Of a DNA stretch of 64,000 bases, positions 51,805 through 60,842 are shown one piece after another. Made by a program: the position numbers and the translations under genes. Location: the NCBI RefSeq assembly GCF_038007465.1, contig NZ_JBBOXF010000001.1, positions 2,677,001-2,741,000 of the forward strand. Direction: 5' to 3'. Under the pieces are notes generated by a model, which was given only the letters and a program-made list of their open reading frames with translations, made no database searches and was not told the origin of the DNA. Position 1 is the stretch's first letter. The number at the start of each line of letters is the position of its first letter. This DNA comes from Sporosarcina sp. FSL K6-1508. Lineage in GTDB: Bacteria > Bacillota > Bacilli > Bacillales_A > Planococcaceae.

Positions 51805-51852
51805 TCACCCCCCCATAATTACACGTTTTCAATTAAAAAGGAGGATTCATTA

Positions 51853-54486
51853 ATGAAAAAACTAACAACGTCACAAATACGTAACATGTTTTTGGACTAC
51901 TTCAAGGAACAGGGGCACAGTGTTGAACCATCTGCACCACTTGTTCCAATCGACGATGCATCACTTCTTTGGATTAACAGCGGCGTTGCAACAATGAAAA
52001 AGTATTTCGATGGTCGTGTTGTTCCAACTAATCCGCGTATTGTCAATGCACAAAAGTCAATCCGTACAAATGATATTGAAAATGTCGGGAAAACAGCTCG
52101 CCATCATACATTTTTTGAAATGCTTGGTAATTTCTCAATAGGTGATTATTTCAAGGAAGGAGCAATTGTTCAAGCATGGGAATTTTTAACGGATGAAAAA
52201 TGGATCGGTTTTGATCCAGAGCTACTCTCCATCACAATCCATCCAGAAGATGAAGAAGCATATGCAATCTGGCGTGACAAAGTAGGGATTGCAGAAGATC
52301 GTATTATCCGTCTTGAAGGGAACTTCTGGGACATCGGGGAAGGTCCGAGTGGTCCGAACTCGGAAATCTTCTACGATCGAGGACCAACATACGGCGATGA
52401 TTTCTCTGATCCTGAATTATATCCAGGTGGGGAAAATGAACGTTACCTAGAAATTTGGAACCTTGTATTCTCGGAATTTAACCATAATCCCGATAATACA
52501 TATACCCCACTTCCGAAAAAGAATATCGATACAGGAATGGGACTCGAACGGATGGCATCCGTTATCCAAAACGTTCCGACAAACTTTGATACGGATCTCT
52601 TCATGCCTATCATGCATGCTATTGAAAACTTTACCGAAGAGAGATACGGTACAGACGAACAAAAAGATACTGCATTCAAAGTGATTGCAGACCATATCCG
52701 TACAGTGGCTTTTGCAATCGGTGATGGCGCACTTCCATCCAATGAAGGACGTGGCTATGTACTTAGAAGATTGTTGCGCAGAGCGGTTCGTTTTGCGAAA
52801 CAGCTCGGCATTAACAAACCGTTCATGTTCGAACTCGTGCCTGTTGTAGGAGAAATTATGCAAGACTTCTACCCTGAAGTGACTGCTAAGAAAGAGTTCA
52901 TTATGAAAGTTATCAAAAATGAAGAAGAACGTTTCCATGAAACATTAACGGATGGAATGACAATTCTTTCTGGTGTAATTGACAACGCAAAATCAACTGG
53001 AACTTCTGTTGTTCCAGGAAATATTGCCTTCCGTCTCTATGATACTTATGGCTTTCCATTTGAGTTGACAGAAGAATTTGCTGAAGAAGCAGGCGTTACG
53101 GTTGACCGGGCTGGCTTCGATTTGGAAATGGACAGCCAGCGCAAGCGTGCACGCGCAGCTCGTCAAGATGTTGACTCCATGCACGTTCAGTCGGGTATTC
53201 TTGGAGAAATTCATAACCCTAGCAAATTTATCGGATACGATCAGTTGCAATGTGATGCAACAGTAGTGGCATTATTACAAGAAGGCGCATTAGTTGATAC
53301 TGCATCGGAAGGGGACGAAATTCAGTTCGTCTTGGATTGCACACCGTTCTATGCAGAAAGCGGCGGACAAGTAGCGGACAAAGGGACAATTAGCGGCGAA
53401 ACATTCGTAGCAGATATCAAAGACGTACAGAAAGCGCCAAATGGTCAAAACTTGCATACGGCAATCATTCGTTCGGGTGAGATGAACAAAGGCATAGCAG
53501 TGCGGGCTGAAGTGGATCAGGCGGCAAGGAAATTAACCATTCGAAATCATACAGCAACGCATCTGCTTCACAAAGCATTGAAAGAAGTACTCGGAGTACA
53601 CGTCAACCAGGCGGGTTCATACGTTGGTCCCGATCGTCTGCGTTTCGACTTCTCGCATTTTGGCCAAGTGACGAAAGAAGAACTTGAGAAAATCGAGCAG
53701 ATTGTCAATCAAAAGATCTGGGAAGACATTCCTGTCGTTATTGCTGAAAGACCCATCGACGAAGCCAAAAAACTTGGTGCGATGGCGCTCTTTGGCGAAA
53801 AATATGGCAAAGTAGTTCGTGTCGTTTCAGTAGGAGATTACTCTTTGGAGCTTTGTGGAGGGTGTCACGTCGATTCAACGTCTGTCATTGGTTTATTTAA
53901 ACTTGTTTCTGAAAGTGGAATTGGCGCAGGTACACGACGCATTGAAGCACTTACTGGTCAGCAGGCATACCGTTCATTCAAAGATGAAGAGGAAGTACTC
54001 GTCAACGCTGCAAGCCTTTTAAAATCGAATCCGAAAGACCTGGTTACGAAAATTGGATCAGTGTTATCAGATATGAAAGAACTTCAACGTGAAAATGAAT
54101 CACTATCTGCTAAACTTGGAAACAGTCAATTGGCTGATATCATGGCCTCAGCGCAGCAAATCGACGACATTACAGTCATTTCCGCACGTGTTGATGTGAA
54201 AGATAACAATGGACTTCGTCAGATGATGGACGAAATGAAGCAAAAGCTATCAAAAGGAGTTATTGTTTTGGGTGCTGCAGCGGATGGCAAGGTGATGCTG
54301 GTTTCAGGCGTGACAGAAGATTTGAAATCAGGGAACTATCATGCTGGGAAAATCGTCAATCATGTAGCTACACAGTGCGATGGAAAAGGCGGCGGTCGCC
54401 CGGATATGGCAATGGCAGGAGCGAAAGATGTGTCTAAACTTGATGATGCCCTTCAATCCGTGTATGATTATGTCAAATCTGTTTAA
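51853..54486 (+). CDS. alaS: Alanyl-tRNA synthetase
   Basis: An 877-residue synthetase with aminoacylation domain (INSGVATMKKYFDGR, ENVGKTARHHTFFEMLGNFSIGDYF), tRNA-recognition helices, the editing domain with HTATHLLHKALKEVLG and the zinc site ELCGGCHVDST, and the C-terminal oligomerisation/C-Ala domain. Ribosome site AAAAGGAGGATTC. It lies behind a T-box, but with a repeat-filled 680-base interval. Sequence is normal, so the gene appears functional. Confidence 0.98.
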   Translation: MKKLTTSQIRNMFLDYFKEQGHSVEPSAPLVPIDDASLLWINSGVATMKKYFDGRVVPTNPRIVNAQKSIRTNDIENVGKTARHHTFFEMLGNFSIGDYFKEGAIVQAWEFLTDEKWIGFDPELLSITIHPEDEEAYAIWRDKVGIAEDRIIRLEGNFWDIGEGPSGPNSEIFYDRGPTYGDDFSDPELYPGGENERYLEIWNLVFSEFNHNPDNTYTPLPKKNIDTGMGLERMASVIQNVPTNFDTDLFMPIMHAIENFTEERYGTDEQKDTAFKVIADHIRTVAFAIGDGALPSNEGRGYVLRRLLRRAVRFAKQLGINKPFMFELVPVVGEIMQDFYPEVTAKKEFIMKVIKNEEERFHETLTDGMTILSGVIDNAKSTGTSVVPGNIAFRLYDTYGFPFELTEEFAEEAGVTVDRAGFDLEMDSQRKRARAARQDVDSMHVQSGILGEIHNPSKFIGYDQLQCDATVVALLQEGALVDTASEGDEIQFVLDCTPFYAESGGQVADKGTISGETFVADIKDVQKAPNGQNLHTAIIRSGEMNKGIAVRAEVDQAARKLTIRNHTATHLLHKALKEVLGVHVNQAGSYVGPDRLRFDFSHFGQVTKEELEKIEQIVNQKIWEDIPVVIAERPIDEAKKLGAMALFGEKYGKVVRVVSVGDYSLELCGGCHVDSTSVIGLFKLVSESGIGAGTRRIEALTGQQAYRSFKDEEEVLVNAASLLKSNPKDLVTKIGSVLSDMKELQRENESLSAKLGNSQLADIMASAQQIDDITVISARVDVKDNNGLRQMMDEMKQKLSKGVIVLGAAADGKVMLVSGVTEDLKSGNYHAGKIVNHVATQCDGKGGGRPDMAMAGAKDVSKLDDALQSVYDYVKSV

Positions 54487-54568
54487 CTGGTGAAACAAAT
54501 CGGGTATAATTAGATACGGAATGATATCCGATTCGTAAAACGGATGATCTGAAAGCGGGGTGTCGATA

Positions 54569-54841
54569 ATGGAATCATACGATAAGACGATGAAATTCAA
54601 CTTTCCAGAAGAGTCGATGGAGCAAGAAGTGAAGCAGGTCATGCTCCATGTGCACAAGGCACTTGATGAAAAGGGCTACAATCCAATCAATCAGATTGTA
54701 GGTTATCTTCTTTCGGGCGATCCAGCTTATATACCACGTCATGAGGATGCACGTAATTTGATCCGAAAGTTGGAACGGGATGAGATCCTTGAAGAACTTG
54801 TGAAGTTTTACGTTCGTGAAAACGGAGGGAAAACGGATTGA
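54569..54841 (+). CDS. IreB-family regulatory phosphoprotein (YrzL)
   Basis: A 90-residue DUF965 protein: YDKTMKFNFPEE, then HVHKALDEKGYNPINQIVGYLLSGDPAYIPRHEDARNLI-type core (quoted partly). In Enterococcus IreB is phosphorylated by the Ser/Thr kinase IreK and affects cephalosporin resistance; the threonine in KTMKF is near the reported site. ATG 54569 is preferred over GTG 54560 because of GCGGGG spacing. It is followed by yrrK with a four-base overlap; alaS-yrzL-yrrK-yrzB is a conserved Firmicutes order. Confidence 0.9.
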   Translation: MESYDKTMKFNFPEESMEQEVKQVMLHVHKALDEKGYNPINQIVGYLLSGDPAYIPRHEDARNLIRKLERDEILEELVKFYVRENGGKTD

Positions 54842-55257
54842 GGACTATGGGATTAGATGTTGGATCCAAAACGGTTGGCATCGCGATCAGTGATGCGCTT
54901 GGGTGGACAGCCCAAGGCATTGAAACAGTAAAGGTCGATGAGGGTGCCGGCCAGTTTGGTATGGAAAGAATCAAGGCACTCGTGAAAGAATACGAAGTGA
55001 GCGGATTTGTGGTAGGATTCCCTAAGAACATGAATAATACAGTCGGACCGAGAGGGGAAGCATCCCAAAATTATGCTGAACTTCTGAAAGAAACATTCGG
55101 CTTTCCTGTTACGTTATGGGACGAGCGATTGACGACAATGGCAGCGGAGCGTGTACTGATCGATGCCGATGTCAGTCGCAAGAAAAGAAAGACTGTTATC
55201 GATAAGATGGCAGCAATCATGATACTTCAAGGGTATCTTGATTCAAAAAATAGATGA
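54838..55257 (+). CDS. yrrK: Holliday junction resolvase-like nuclease YqgF/RuvX (YrrK)
   Basis: A 139-residue RNase H-like fold protein: LDVGSKTVGIAISDALGWTAQG (first acidic residue), VGFPKNMNNTVGPRG, WDERLTTMAAE and a final DKMAAIMILQGYL. YqgF proteins process 16S rRNA 3' ends; a resolvase role was proposed earlier. It starts with TTG overlapping the previous stop (TTGA); an ATG at 54847 would drop three residues. Ribosome site GGAGGG lies in yrzL. Confidence 0.92.
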   Translation: MRTMGLDVGSKTVGIAISDALGWTAQGIETVKVDEGAGQFGMERIKALVKEYEVSGFVVGFPKNMNNTVGPRGEASQNYAELLKETFGFPVTLWDERLTTMAAERVLIDADVSRKKRKTVIDKMAAIMILQGYLDSKNR

Positions 55258-55267
55258 GGTGATCGTA

Positions 55268-55567
55268 ATGGAACACGGACAAGAAACAATGACGATTGTA
55301 GATGAAAACGGCGAAGAACACGTATGTGAAGTAATTTTCACATTTGACTCAGAGGAATTTGGAAAATCTTACGTTCTCTATCATGTACTTGGTGAAGATG
55401 ATACGGATGATGACGAAGAAGTTGAAATCCATGCATCTGCTTTTGTACCTTCTGAAGACAATGAAGACGGCGAATTGATGCCAATTGAAGATGACGCAGA
55501 GTGGGAAATGATTGAAGAAATGTTGAATACATTCCTTGCTGAAGAGGACGAAGAAGACGAAGAGTAA
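55268..55567 (+). CDS. yrzB: DUF1292 protein YrzB
   Basis: A 99-residue, strongly acidic protein: MTIVDENGEEHVCEVIFTFD, GKSYVLYHV and a long Glu/Asp tail (EEDEEDEE). DUF1292 proteins are found throughout Firmicutes downstream of yrrK; their function is unknown. The ATG at 55268 with GAGGTGATCG upstream is chosen; frame upstream overlaps yrrK. The acidic tail gives Asp/Glu runs that make serine-rich shadow frames on the other strand. Confidence 0.9.
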   Translation: MEHGQETMTIVDENGEEHVCEVIFTFDSEEFGKSYVLYHVLGEDDTDDDEEVEIHASAFVPSEDNEDGELMPIEDDAEWEMIEEMLNTFLAEEDEEDEE

Positions 55568-55582
55568 ATCATATGTGCACGG

Positions 55583-55617
55583 ACGGGACGGTGCGGTACA
55601 GGCCGTTCCGTTTTTTC
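55583..55617 (+). terminator. Terminator after yrzB
   Basis: Arms ACGGGACGG / CCGTTCCGT (55583-55591, 55603-55611; one mismatch) followed by six T. Confidence 0.8.
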
Positions 55618-55634
55618 ATTTTGAACTATTTGAC

Positions 55635-56037
55635 ATAGATATCGTAATCAAATAAATACCTATATACAGTTGGCGAAGGCGCCATTCGATGCTAGTTGCT
55701 GTCACAATTTGAAGGACGTGAAATGTGTCAGTAACTGGACACAGGGTAGCCGAAGTCCTAAGACTGTTGGTGAAGCTACCTGGCTTAGGGGAAGCCACTG
55801 AAAAAGTTCTTTTTTATAGTAAGAACTAGTTGATTGGAGTGGAGAGCGGCGACTTCAGTGGGAACAGAAGGCAAAGATAGGAAGTGAAAGATCACTCTTC
55901 CTTAGCTGAAGCCGTGCCCGCGGAAAGTGTCCTCTCGGAACGGAAATCAACGGGATTGAAGGAAACCGTACTTTTTCAGCGCCCTCGCTTAGGACGGGAG
56001 GCATCCTTAAGCGCCGTAGCGAATTCAATGGGATATG
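55635..56037. repeat. About 400-bp structured element (long copy D), right end decayed
   Basis: The left end ATAGATATCGTAATC... is a degenerate form of the 51.3-kb left end (18 of 26). Internally it has the outer stem GTCCTAAG/CTTAGGAC (55755-55762, 55988-55995) and ACTGAAAAAGT/ACTTTTTCAG (55797-55807, 55970-55979). Against copy A it lacks 142 bases between two TTAGCTGAAG direct repeats and has about 50 extra bases near 55685-55740. The right terminal repeat is lost. Lies between yrzB and mltG; no gene in it. Confidence 0.72.
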
Positions 56038-56071
56038 GCATTATGCTCCGAACGAAAGAGGTGGACTACGC

Positions 56072-57196
56072 ATGGATAATGGTTCGAAAAAGGAAGTCAT
56101 GTTCGAACGAATGCGTGAAAAGAAGAAAGAAGTAAAAGTCGTACGACGAATTGTGCTAGTCATAGTACTGGTTCTAGTTCTTATCGGTTTAATTGGCGGC
56201 CGTTACGTCTATAAATACATAACAGGTGCCCTTCAACCTGTCGACCCAGATTCCGAGGAAGTAATTGAAGTAGAAATCCCAATTGGATCTGGTGTGGATT
56301 CTATTGCGTCGAAATTGGAGGCAAAAGGGATTGTTAAAGATGCACGCTTGTTCAAGTATTATGTGAAGTTCAATAATAATTCCCAGTTTCAAGCAGGTAC
56401 GTATGGCTTAACGAAATCGATGACACTTGACGAAATCATTGAGAGCTTAAAAACAGGGAAAGTATATAGAGAACCTGTCTTCACAATGACTATTCCAGAA
56501 GGATTGACATTGAAGCAGATTGCTAAAATCGTTGAAAAAAGTTCGGGTATTCCAGAAAAAAAATTCTTGGCATATGTGAATGACGAAGCGACGATTGATA
56601 GGCTGATGGGGAAATATCCACAAATCTTAACCGAAGATATTAAAGCTGAAAACATTAAATATCCGTTGGAAGGTTATTTATTCCCAGCAACATATCCATT
56701 CTTTGAAGAAAAGCCATCAGTTGAAGCGATTGTCAATTCGATGCTCCAAGGGACCGCGATAAATGTGACCCCTTATCTTGACTATCTTGAAACCAATGAA
56801 AAATCTGTTCATTGGTTGTTAACATTCGCTTCACTTCTTGAAGAAGAGGCGACTGCTCAATCAGACAGGCAAACGATCGCCAGCGTATTTTACAATCGAA
56901 TAAAAATAGACATGCCATTGCAAACGGACCCGACAGTTCTTTATGCACTCGGCGAGCATAAGGACAGAGTGCTCTATTCAGATCTTGAAATAGAAGATCC
57001 TTATAATACCTATGTAAACAAAGGATTACCGCCCGGTCCGATTGCTGGAGCAGGAAAGTCTTCTATCGAAGCGGTCATTGACCCTTCTAAAACGAATTAT
57101 CTGTTTTTCTTAGCTGATAAGAAGGGTGTTAATCATTTTACGGATTCATATGATCAACATTTGAAAAACCGGACACTTTATTTATCAGAGGACTGA
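56072..57196 (+). CDS. mltG: Endolytic transglycosylase MltG
   Basis: A 374-residue bitopic membrane protein (YceG/YrrL) that cuts nascent glycan strands and sets their length. Basic cytosolic N-terminus (1-25), one membrane helix (about 27-46), a LysM-like part with VEIPIGSGVDSIASKLEAKGI, then the catalytic domain with LLTFASLLEEEATAQ (Glu near 257), ASVFYNRIKIDMPLQTDPTVLYALG and TYVNKGLPPGPIAGAG. Ribosome site AAAGAGGTGG. Same position as yrrL in B. subtilis. Confidence 0.96.
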   Translation: MDNGSKKEVMFERMREKKKEVKVVRRIVLVIVLVLVLIGLIGGRYVYKYITGALQPVDPDSEEVIEVEIPIGSGVDSIASKLEAKGIVKDARLFKYYVKFNNNSQFQAGTYGLTKSMTLDEIIESLKTGKVYREPVFTMTIPEGLTLKQIAKIVEKSSGIPEKKFLAYVNDEATIDRLMGKYPQILTEDIKAENIKYPLEGYLFPATYPFFEEKPSVEAIVNSMLQGTAINVTPYLDYLETNEKSVHWLLTFASLLEEEATAQSDRQTIASVFYNRIKIDMPLQTDPTVLYALGEHKDRVLYSDLEIEDPYNTYVNKGLPPGPIAGAGKSSIEAVIDPSKTNYLFFLADKKGVNHFTDSYDQHLKNRTLYLSED

Positions 57197-57221
57197 CGGT
57201 CTTGAACTGGAGATGATCGCA

Positions 57222-57857
57222 ATGGATAACTATAAGACATATGTTGCAAGTTTCGCGAAGGACAAAGATCCGTTGATTGTGGAAATGGAACAGTTTGCCA
57301 AAGAACATCATGTCCCAATCATGGATAGTGACGGCATTGATTTATTTATTAGTCTTTTACGAATTCAAAATCCCGAACGTATCCTTGAAATCGGAAGTGC
57401 AATTGGCTATTCGGCAATCCGGATAGCTGGAGCACTGCCTAAAGCATCTATTGTGACAATTGAAAAAGACACTGGAAGGTATTTGAAGGCGGTTGAATTT
57501 ATAAATAAGGGCGGTTATACAGACCGCCTTTCTATTGTTGAAGCGGACGCCCTATTAACAGACAGTGATAAGGTTTTTAGTAAGACATATGATGCACTTT
57601 TCATCGATGCTGCGAAAGGGCAATACAAGCGATTCTTCGAAAAATATGCGCCGATTGTTAATACTGGAGGCGTTATTTATTGCGACAATATGTTCATGCA
57701 TGGTATAGTGCTGCACGGAGATAAGGATATCCCAAGGCGCAATCGTACGATGATACGCAATTTGAAAGAATTTACTGAATGGGTTATGACTAATCCTGGG
57801 TATGAAACTTCCTTACTTCCTGTGGGAGATGGGCTTTTGATTGCTGTAAAAAAATAA
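57222..57857 (+). CDS. trmR: tRNA 5-hydroxyuridine methyltransferase TrmR (YrrM)
   Basis: A 211-residue class I SAM methyltransferase of the O-methyltransferase group: RILEIGSAIGYSAIRIA (motif I), VTIEKDTGRY, FIDAAKGQYKRFFE with metal-binding Asp, and VIYCDNMFMHG. In B. subtilis YrrM/TrmR makes 5-methoxyuridine at wobble position 34. ATG 57222 is preferred over ATG 57213, which is adjacent to GGAG. Downstream in B. subtilis come two U32 peptidases (yrrN, yrrO); here udk follows directly. Confidence 0.9.
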   Translation: MDNYKTYVASFAKDKDPLIVEMEQFAKEHHVPIMDSDGIDLFISLLRIQNPERILEIGSAIGYSAIRIAGALPKASIVTIEKDTGRYLKAVEFINKGGYTDRLSIVEADALLTDSDKVFSKTYDALFIDAAKGQYKRFFEKYAPIVNTGGVIYCDNMFMHGIVLHGDKDIPRRNRTMIRNLKEFTEWVMTNPGYETSLLPVGDGLLIAVKK

Positions 57858-57919
57858 AAGAAAATAATTGTGGATATCCTTAAATAAGAGGATATTCTGA
57901 TGCGTAAAGGGAGTTTGAG

Positions 57920-58558
57920 ATGAAATCCAGAAAACCTCTCGTCATCGGCATTGCAGGTGGCTCAGGATCAGGCAAAACGAGCGTTACCAATTCAATCTAT
58001 GATGTGTTTAAAGAGCATTCTGTTGTCGTCATAGAGCAGGATTATTATTATAAAGATCAGTCTCACCTAAACTTTGAGGAACGGCTGGAAACGAATTATG
58101 ACCATCCGCTGGCATTCGATACAGATCTATTGATTCACCATGTTGAAACGCTTCTTGATCGAAAATTCGTGGAAAAACCCGTGTATGATTATTCATTACA
58201 CACAAGGTCTGAAGAAACAATTATCATTGAACCTAAAGATGTTATTATCCTAGAAGGGATTTTGGTCCTTGAGGACGCTAGGTTACGTGAATTGATGGAT
58301 ATCAAACTATTTGTTGATACAGACGGGGATCTACGCATTATCCGTCGAATTATGCGGGATATCAACGAGCGGGGCCGGACGATTGAATCAGTTATTGAGC
58401 AATACCTGTCTGTGGTACGCCCGATGCATAATCAATTTATCGAACCAACGAAGCGATATGCCGATATTATTATTCCAGAAGGCGGTCATAATGAGGTTGC
58501 AATTGACTTAATGGTTACGAAAATAAAAACAATTCTTGAATCTGGAACAGAATTGTAA
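57920..58558 (+). CDS. udk: Uridine kinase
   Basis: A 212-residue P-loop kinase phosphorylating uridine and cytidine. GIAGGSGSGKTSVTNS (about residues 9-24), EQDYYYKDQSHL, NYDHPLAFDT and RRIMRDINERGRT (substrate loop) are seen. Ribosome site AAAGGGAG. Sits between trmR and greA, as the udk-greA pair in B. subtilis. Confidence 0.97.
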   Translation: MKSRKPLVIGIAGGSGSGKTSVTNSIYDVFKEHSVVVIEQDYYYKDQSHLNFEERLETNYDHPLAFDTDLLIHHVETLLDRKFVEKPVYDYSLHTRSEETIIIEPKDVIILEGILVLEDARLRELMDIKLFVDTDGDLRIIRRIMRDINERGRTIESVIEQYLSVVRPMHNQFIEPTKRYADIIIPEGGHNEVAIDLMVTKIKTILESGTEL

Positions 58559-58663
58559 TATGATGATGACAGAATTCTATATAAGTTGGCACTATGTCAC
58601 ATATCTCTAATAGGAGTGGCATAGTATTTTTTATGAACAGGAATATAGGGAGTGGTGTGTGTA

Positions 58664-59140
58664 ATGATTACAGAAAAGAAATTTCCAATGACAGCATCAG
58701 GTAAACAGAAGCTAGAAGAAGAACTAGAATTTCTAAAATCGGTTAAACGAAAAGAAATTGTCGAGCGTATCAAAATCGCAAGAAGTTACGGCGACCTCTC
58801 GGAAAACTCGGAATACGATTCAGCGAAAGAAGACCAAGGTTTCCTAGAAGGTAAGATTTCGTCTATCGAGTCCATGATTCGCAATTCAGTGATCATCACG
58901 GAAGACGAACTGAATACTGACGAAGTACGCCTCGGAAAAACCGTCACATTTAAAGAACTGCCAGACGGAGATGAAGAGACGTATACGATTGTTGGTTCTG
59001 CGGAAGCAAATCCAATCGAAGGTCTAATTTCAAATGATTCACCAATCGCAAAAGGACTTATCGGCCGTTCTAAAGGTGATCAAGTGAAAATTGTCACGCC
59101 AGGCGGAGAAATGTCAGTTACAATTCTTGAAATAAAATGA
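58664..59140 (+). CDS. greA: Transcription elongation factor GreA
   Basis: A 158-residue factor that restarts backtracked RNA polymerase. N-terminal coiled coil with MTASGKQKLEEELEFLK and the acidic tip GDLSENSEYDSAKEDQGFLEGK, then the FKBP-like C-terminal domain (LIGRSKGDQVKI). ATG at 58664 follows GGGAGTGGTG; upstream in-frame GTGs are ignored. A 59147-59177 hairpin follows. Confidence 0.97.
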   Translation: MITEKKFPMTASGKQKLEEELEFLKSVKRKEIVERIKIARSYGDLSENSEYDSAKEDQGFLEGKISSIESMIRNSVIITEDELNTDEVRLGKTVTFKELPDGDEETYTIVGSAEANPIEGLISNDSPIAKGLIGRSKGDQVKIVTPGGEMSVTILEIK

Positions 59141-59146
59141 TTTACT

Positions 59147-59185
59147 GATAGCCGCCTTCTATAAGAGGGTGGCTATCGTACTTTA
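59147..59185 (+). terminator. Weak terminator-like hairpin after greA
   Basis: GATAGCCGCC ... GGGTGGCTATC (59147-59177) with G-U pairing, followed by GTACTTTATTAG. Tail is poor in T. Confidence 0.5.
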
Positions 59186-59277
59186 TTAGTAACAAAAGCT
59201 TTATGAAACAAGTTTTCCTGTTACTCGTCTAATACATACCAGCAATCGTCAAAATCTTAACGGGAGTTGATTTACGT

Positions 59278-59970
59278 ATGAACGAACGAGAACCTGATTT
59301 GTCGAGAGTTGAAAGAAAAAAAGGTCGGAATCGAAATAAGTTATTGAACATTATGATTGCGGTTGTCGTATTACTTATCATTATTGCCACCGTGGCAATA
59401 TTCTCTGGAAATAAGGATGATAAAAAGCCGGACAATACCGAAGAAACAACAAACGATACAATCGTCAATGACGAGGAGTCAGAAGACATTGAAGATGGTG
59501 GTCAAGACAGCGAAGAGGAAGATTCAGTAGAAGGTGATAACACAGCAACAGATGAAAACAAATCTGATTCAAATAGCAACCATGAAAATGAAAGAAACAC
59601 AGATAGCACTGAGGAGTCCGACTCAATCACGCGCATTCCATCAGAGGATAACATCATTGCCGAGACGGTTGTCGATTCGGCATGGAAACCTATAGGCACG
59701 ACACAAACGGGTGAGCATGTATCGCTATATGATGGTGTGTCAGATGATTGGAATGAGAAAAAACAAGCGCTTGCATATGCAACCGGACTACCGCAAGAAT
59801 CAATGATTTTCTTGAAGATTAAAAACGGCGGAGGACCGCAGAAGTCCATCGGAATTGTATCTTCAAGGGATAGTACACTAAAGTACCGTGTCTACCTCGA
59901 ATGGGTTGATGGTGAAGGCTGGAAACCTGTGAAAATGGACAAATTAACAACATTGGACTTTGAATATTAA
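59278..59970 (+). CDS. YrrS-like membrane protein (DUF1510)
   Basis: A 230-residue protein: basic cytosolic start (VERKKGRNRNKLL), one membrane helix (about residues 22-42, IMIAVVVLLIIIATVAIFSG), a long acidic low-complexity linker (about 45-125) and a compact C-terminal DUF1510 domain (about 140-230, WKPIGTTQTGEHVSLYDG...). Extracytoplasmic role unknown. In B. subtilis yrrS follows the penicillin-binding protein gene pbpI (yrrR), absent here. Ribosome site CGGGAG. Confidence 0.88.
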   Translation: MNEREPDLSRVERKKGRNRNKLLNIMIAVVVLLIIIATVAIFSGNKDDKKPDNTEETTNDTIVNDEESEDIEDGGQDSEEEDSVEGDNTATDENKSDSNSNHENERNTDSTEESDSITRIPSEDNIIAETVVDSAWKPIGTTQTGEHVSLYDGVSDDWNEKKQALAYATGLPQESMIFLKIKNGGGPQKSIGIVSSRDSTLKYRVYLEWVDGEGWKPVKMDKLTTLDFEY

Positions 59971-59994
59971 AAGCAGTTTTGTGGAGGGAATAGT

Positions 59995-60687
59995 ATGAAA
60001 ATAGCAGTGATCGGTGCCATGGAAGAAGAGGTAATTCTTTTACGCGAAGAAATCAGTTCAGGTCTCGCGACAACAATTGGCGGATGTGAATTTATCGAAG
60101 GAAAAGTCGGTGATCATGATGTTGTGCTTGTGAAAAGTGGTATTGGTAAAGTGAATGCTGCGGTTGCGACAACACTTCTGTTAAATAATTTCAATCCGGA
60201 TATTGTTCTGAATACCGGTTCGGCGGGTGGATTTCACGAATCGCTTGAAGTCGGCACCGTCGTCATATCAAACGAAGTGCGCCATCATGATGTCGATGTT
60301 ACTGCTTTTGGCTACGAGCATGGTCAGGTTCCAGGACAACCGGCAGCGTATCGTGCAGATTTACGGCTTGTGGATGTAGCCCGTGCTGCTGTTGAAGAAA
60401 TAGGGACACATGCGCATGCGACAGGACTTATCGCTTCGGGTGATATATTTATGAGTGATGCTGAAAACGTTCGAAGAGTAAAAGAGAAATTCCCTCTGAT
60501 GATTGCAGCGGAGATGGAAGCATCGGCTGTTGCGCAAGTGTGCCATCAGTTTGGTACACCATTTGTCGTCATCCGTGCGCTATCGGATATTGCAGGAAAA
60601 GAATCATCCATCAGTTTTGATGAGTTCCTTCCTGTCGCAGCGCGTCATTCAACAGATATTGTTTTAAAAGTCATCTCGAAACTTTAA
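59995..60687 (+). CDS. mtnN: 5'-methylthioadenosine/S-adenosylhomocysteine nucleosidase
   Basis: A 230-residue nucleosidase splitting adenine from MTA and SAH in methyl-cycle salvage. MKIAVIGAMEEEVILL (catalytic Glu in the MEEE stretch), ntGSAGGFHESLEVGTVVIS, EMEASAVAQVC and the catalytic Asp in RALSDIAGKE. Ribosome site TGGAGGGAA. Followed by a 26-codon small ORF rather than the yrrT-mtnN gene group of B. subtilis. Confidence 0.97.
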   Translation: MKIAVIGAMEEEVILLREEISSGLATTIGGCEFIEGKVGDHDVVLVKSGIGKVNAAVATTLLLNNFNPDIVLNTGSAGGFHESLEVGTVVISNEVRHHDVDVTAFGYEHGQVPGQPAAYRADLRLVDVARAAVEEIGTHAHATGLIASGDIFMSDAENVRRVKEKFPLMIAAEMEASAVAQVCHQFGTPFVVIRALSDIAGKESSISFDEFLPVAARHSTDIVLKVISKL

Positions 60688-60755
60688 GGGTTTCGTGGTA
60701 AGATAGGTATATGAATAGATCTTGCAGGTATTCTTTTTCGAGGAGGGATTTAACT

Positions 60756-60836
60756 ATGTTATTTTTAATGGCAGGCGTGTTTCTAGTAACAACAATTATT
60801 GCAGTTGTCATCTCCCGTGAGGTTAGCGCGGACTGA
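60756..60836 (+). CDS. 26-residue putative single-pass membrane peptide
   Basis: ATG at 60756 behind the excellent ribosome site GAGGAGGGAT; the product MLFLMAGVFLVTTIIAVVIS + REVSAD is one hydrophobic helix with a short polar end. A perfect 18-bp terminator follows seven bases after the stop. Such tiny membrane peptides often escape annotation. The ribosome site and the closely spaced terminator support a real gene; no homologue is recognised. Confidence 0.6.
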   Translation: MLFLMAGVFLVTTIIAVVISREVSAD

Positions 60837-60842
60837 GCTGTA

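Noticed and set aside
55338..55572. Serine-rich minus-strand frames over yrzB
   Set aside because: They are complements of the acidic GAA/GAC/GAT codons of YrzB.
55884..56135. 83-codon frame running from the repeat into mltG
   Set aside because: It lies in the structured repeat, changes frame relative to mltG and has no ribosome site.
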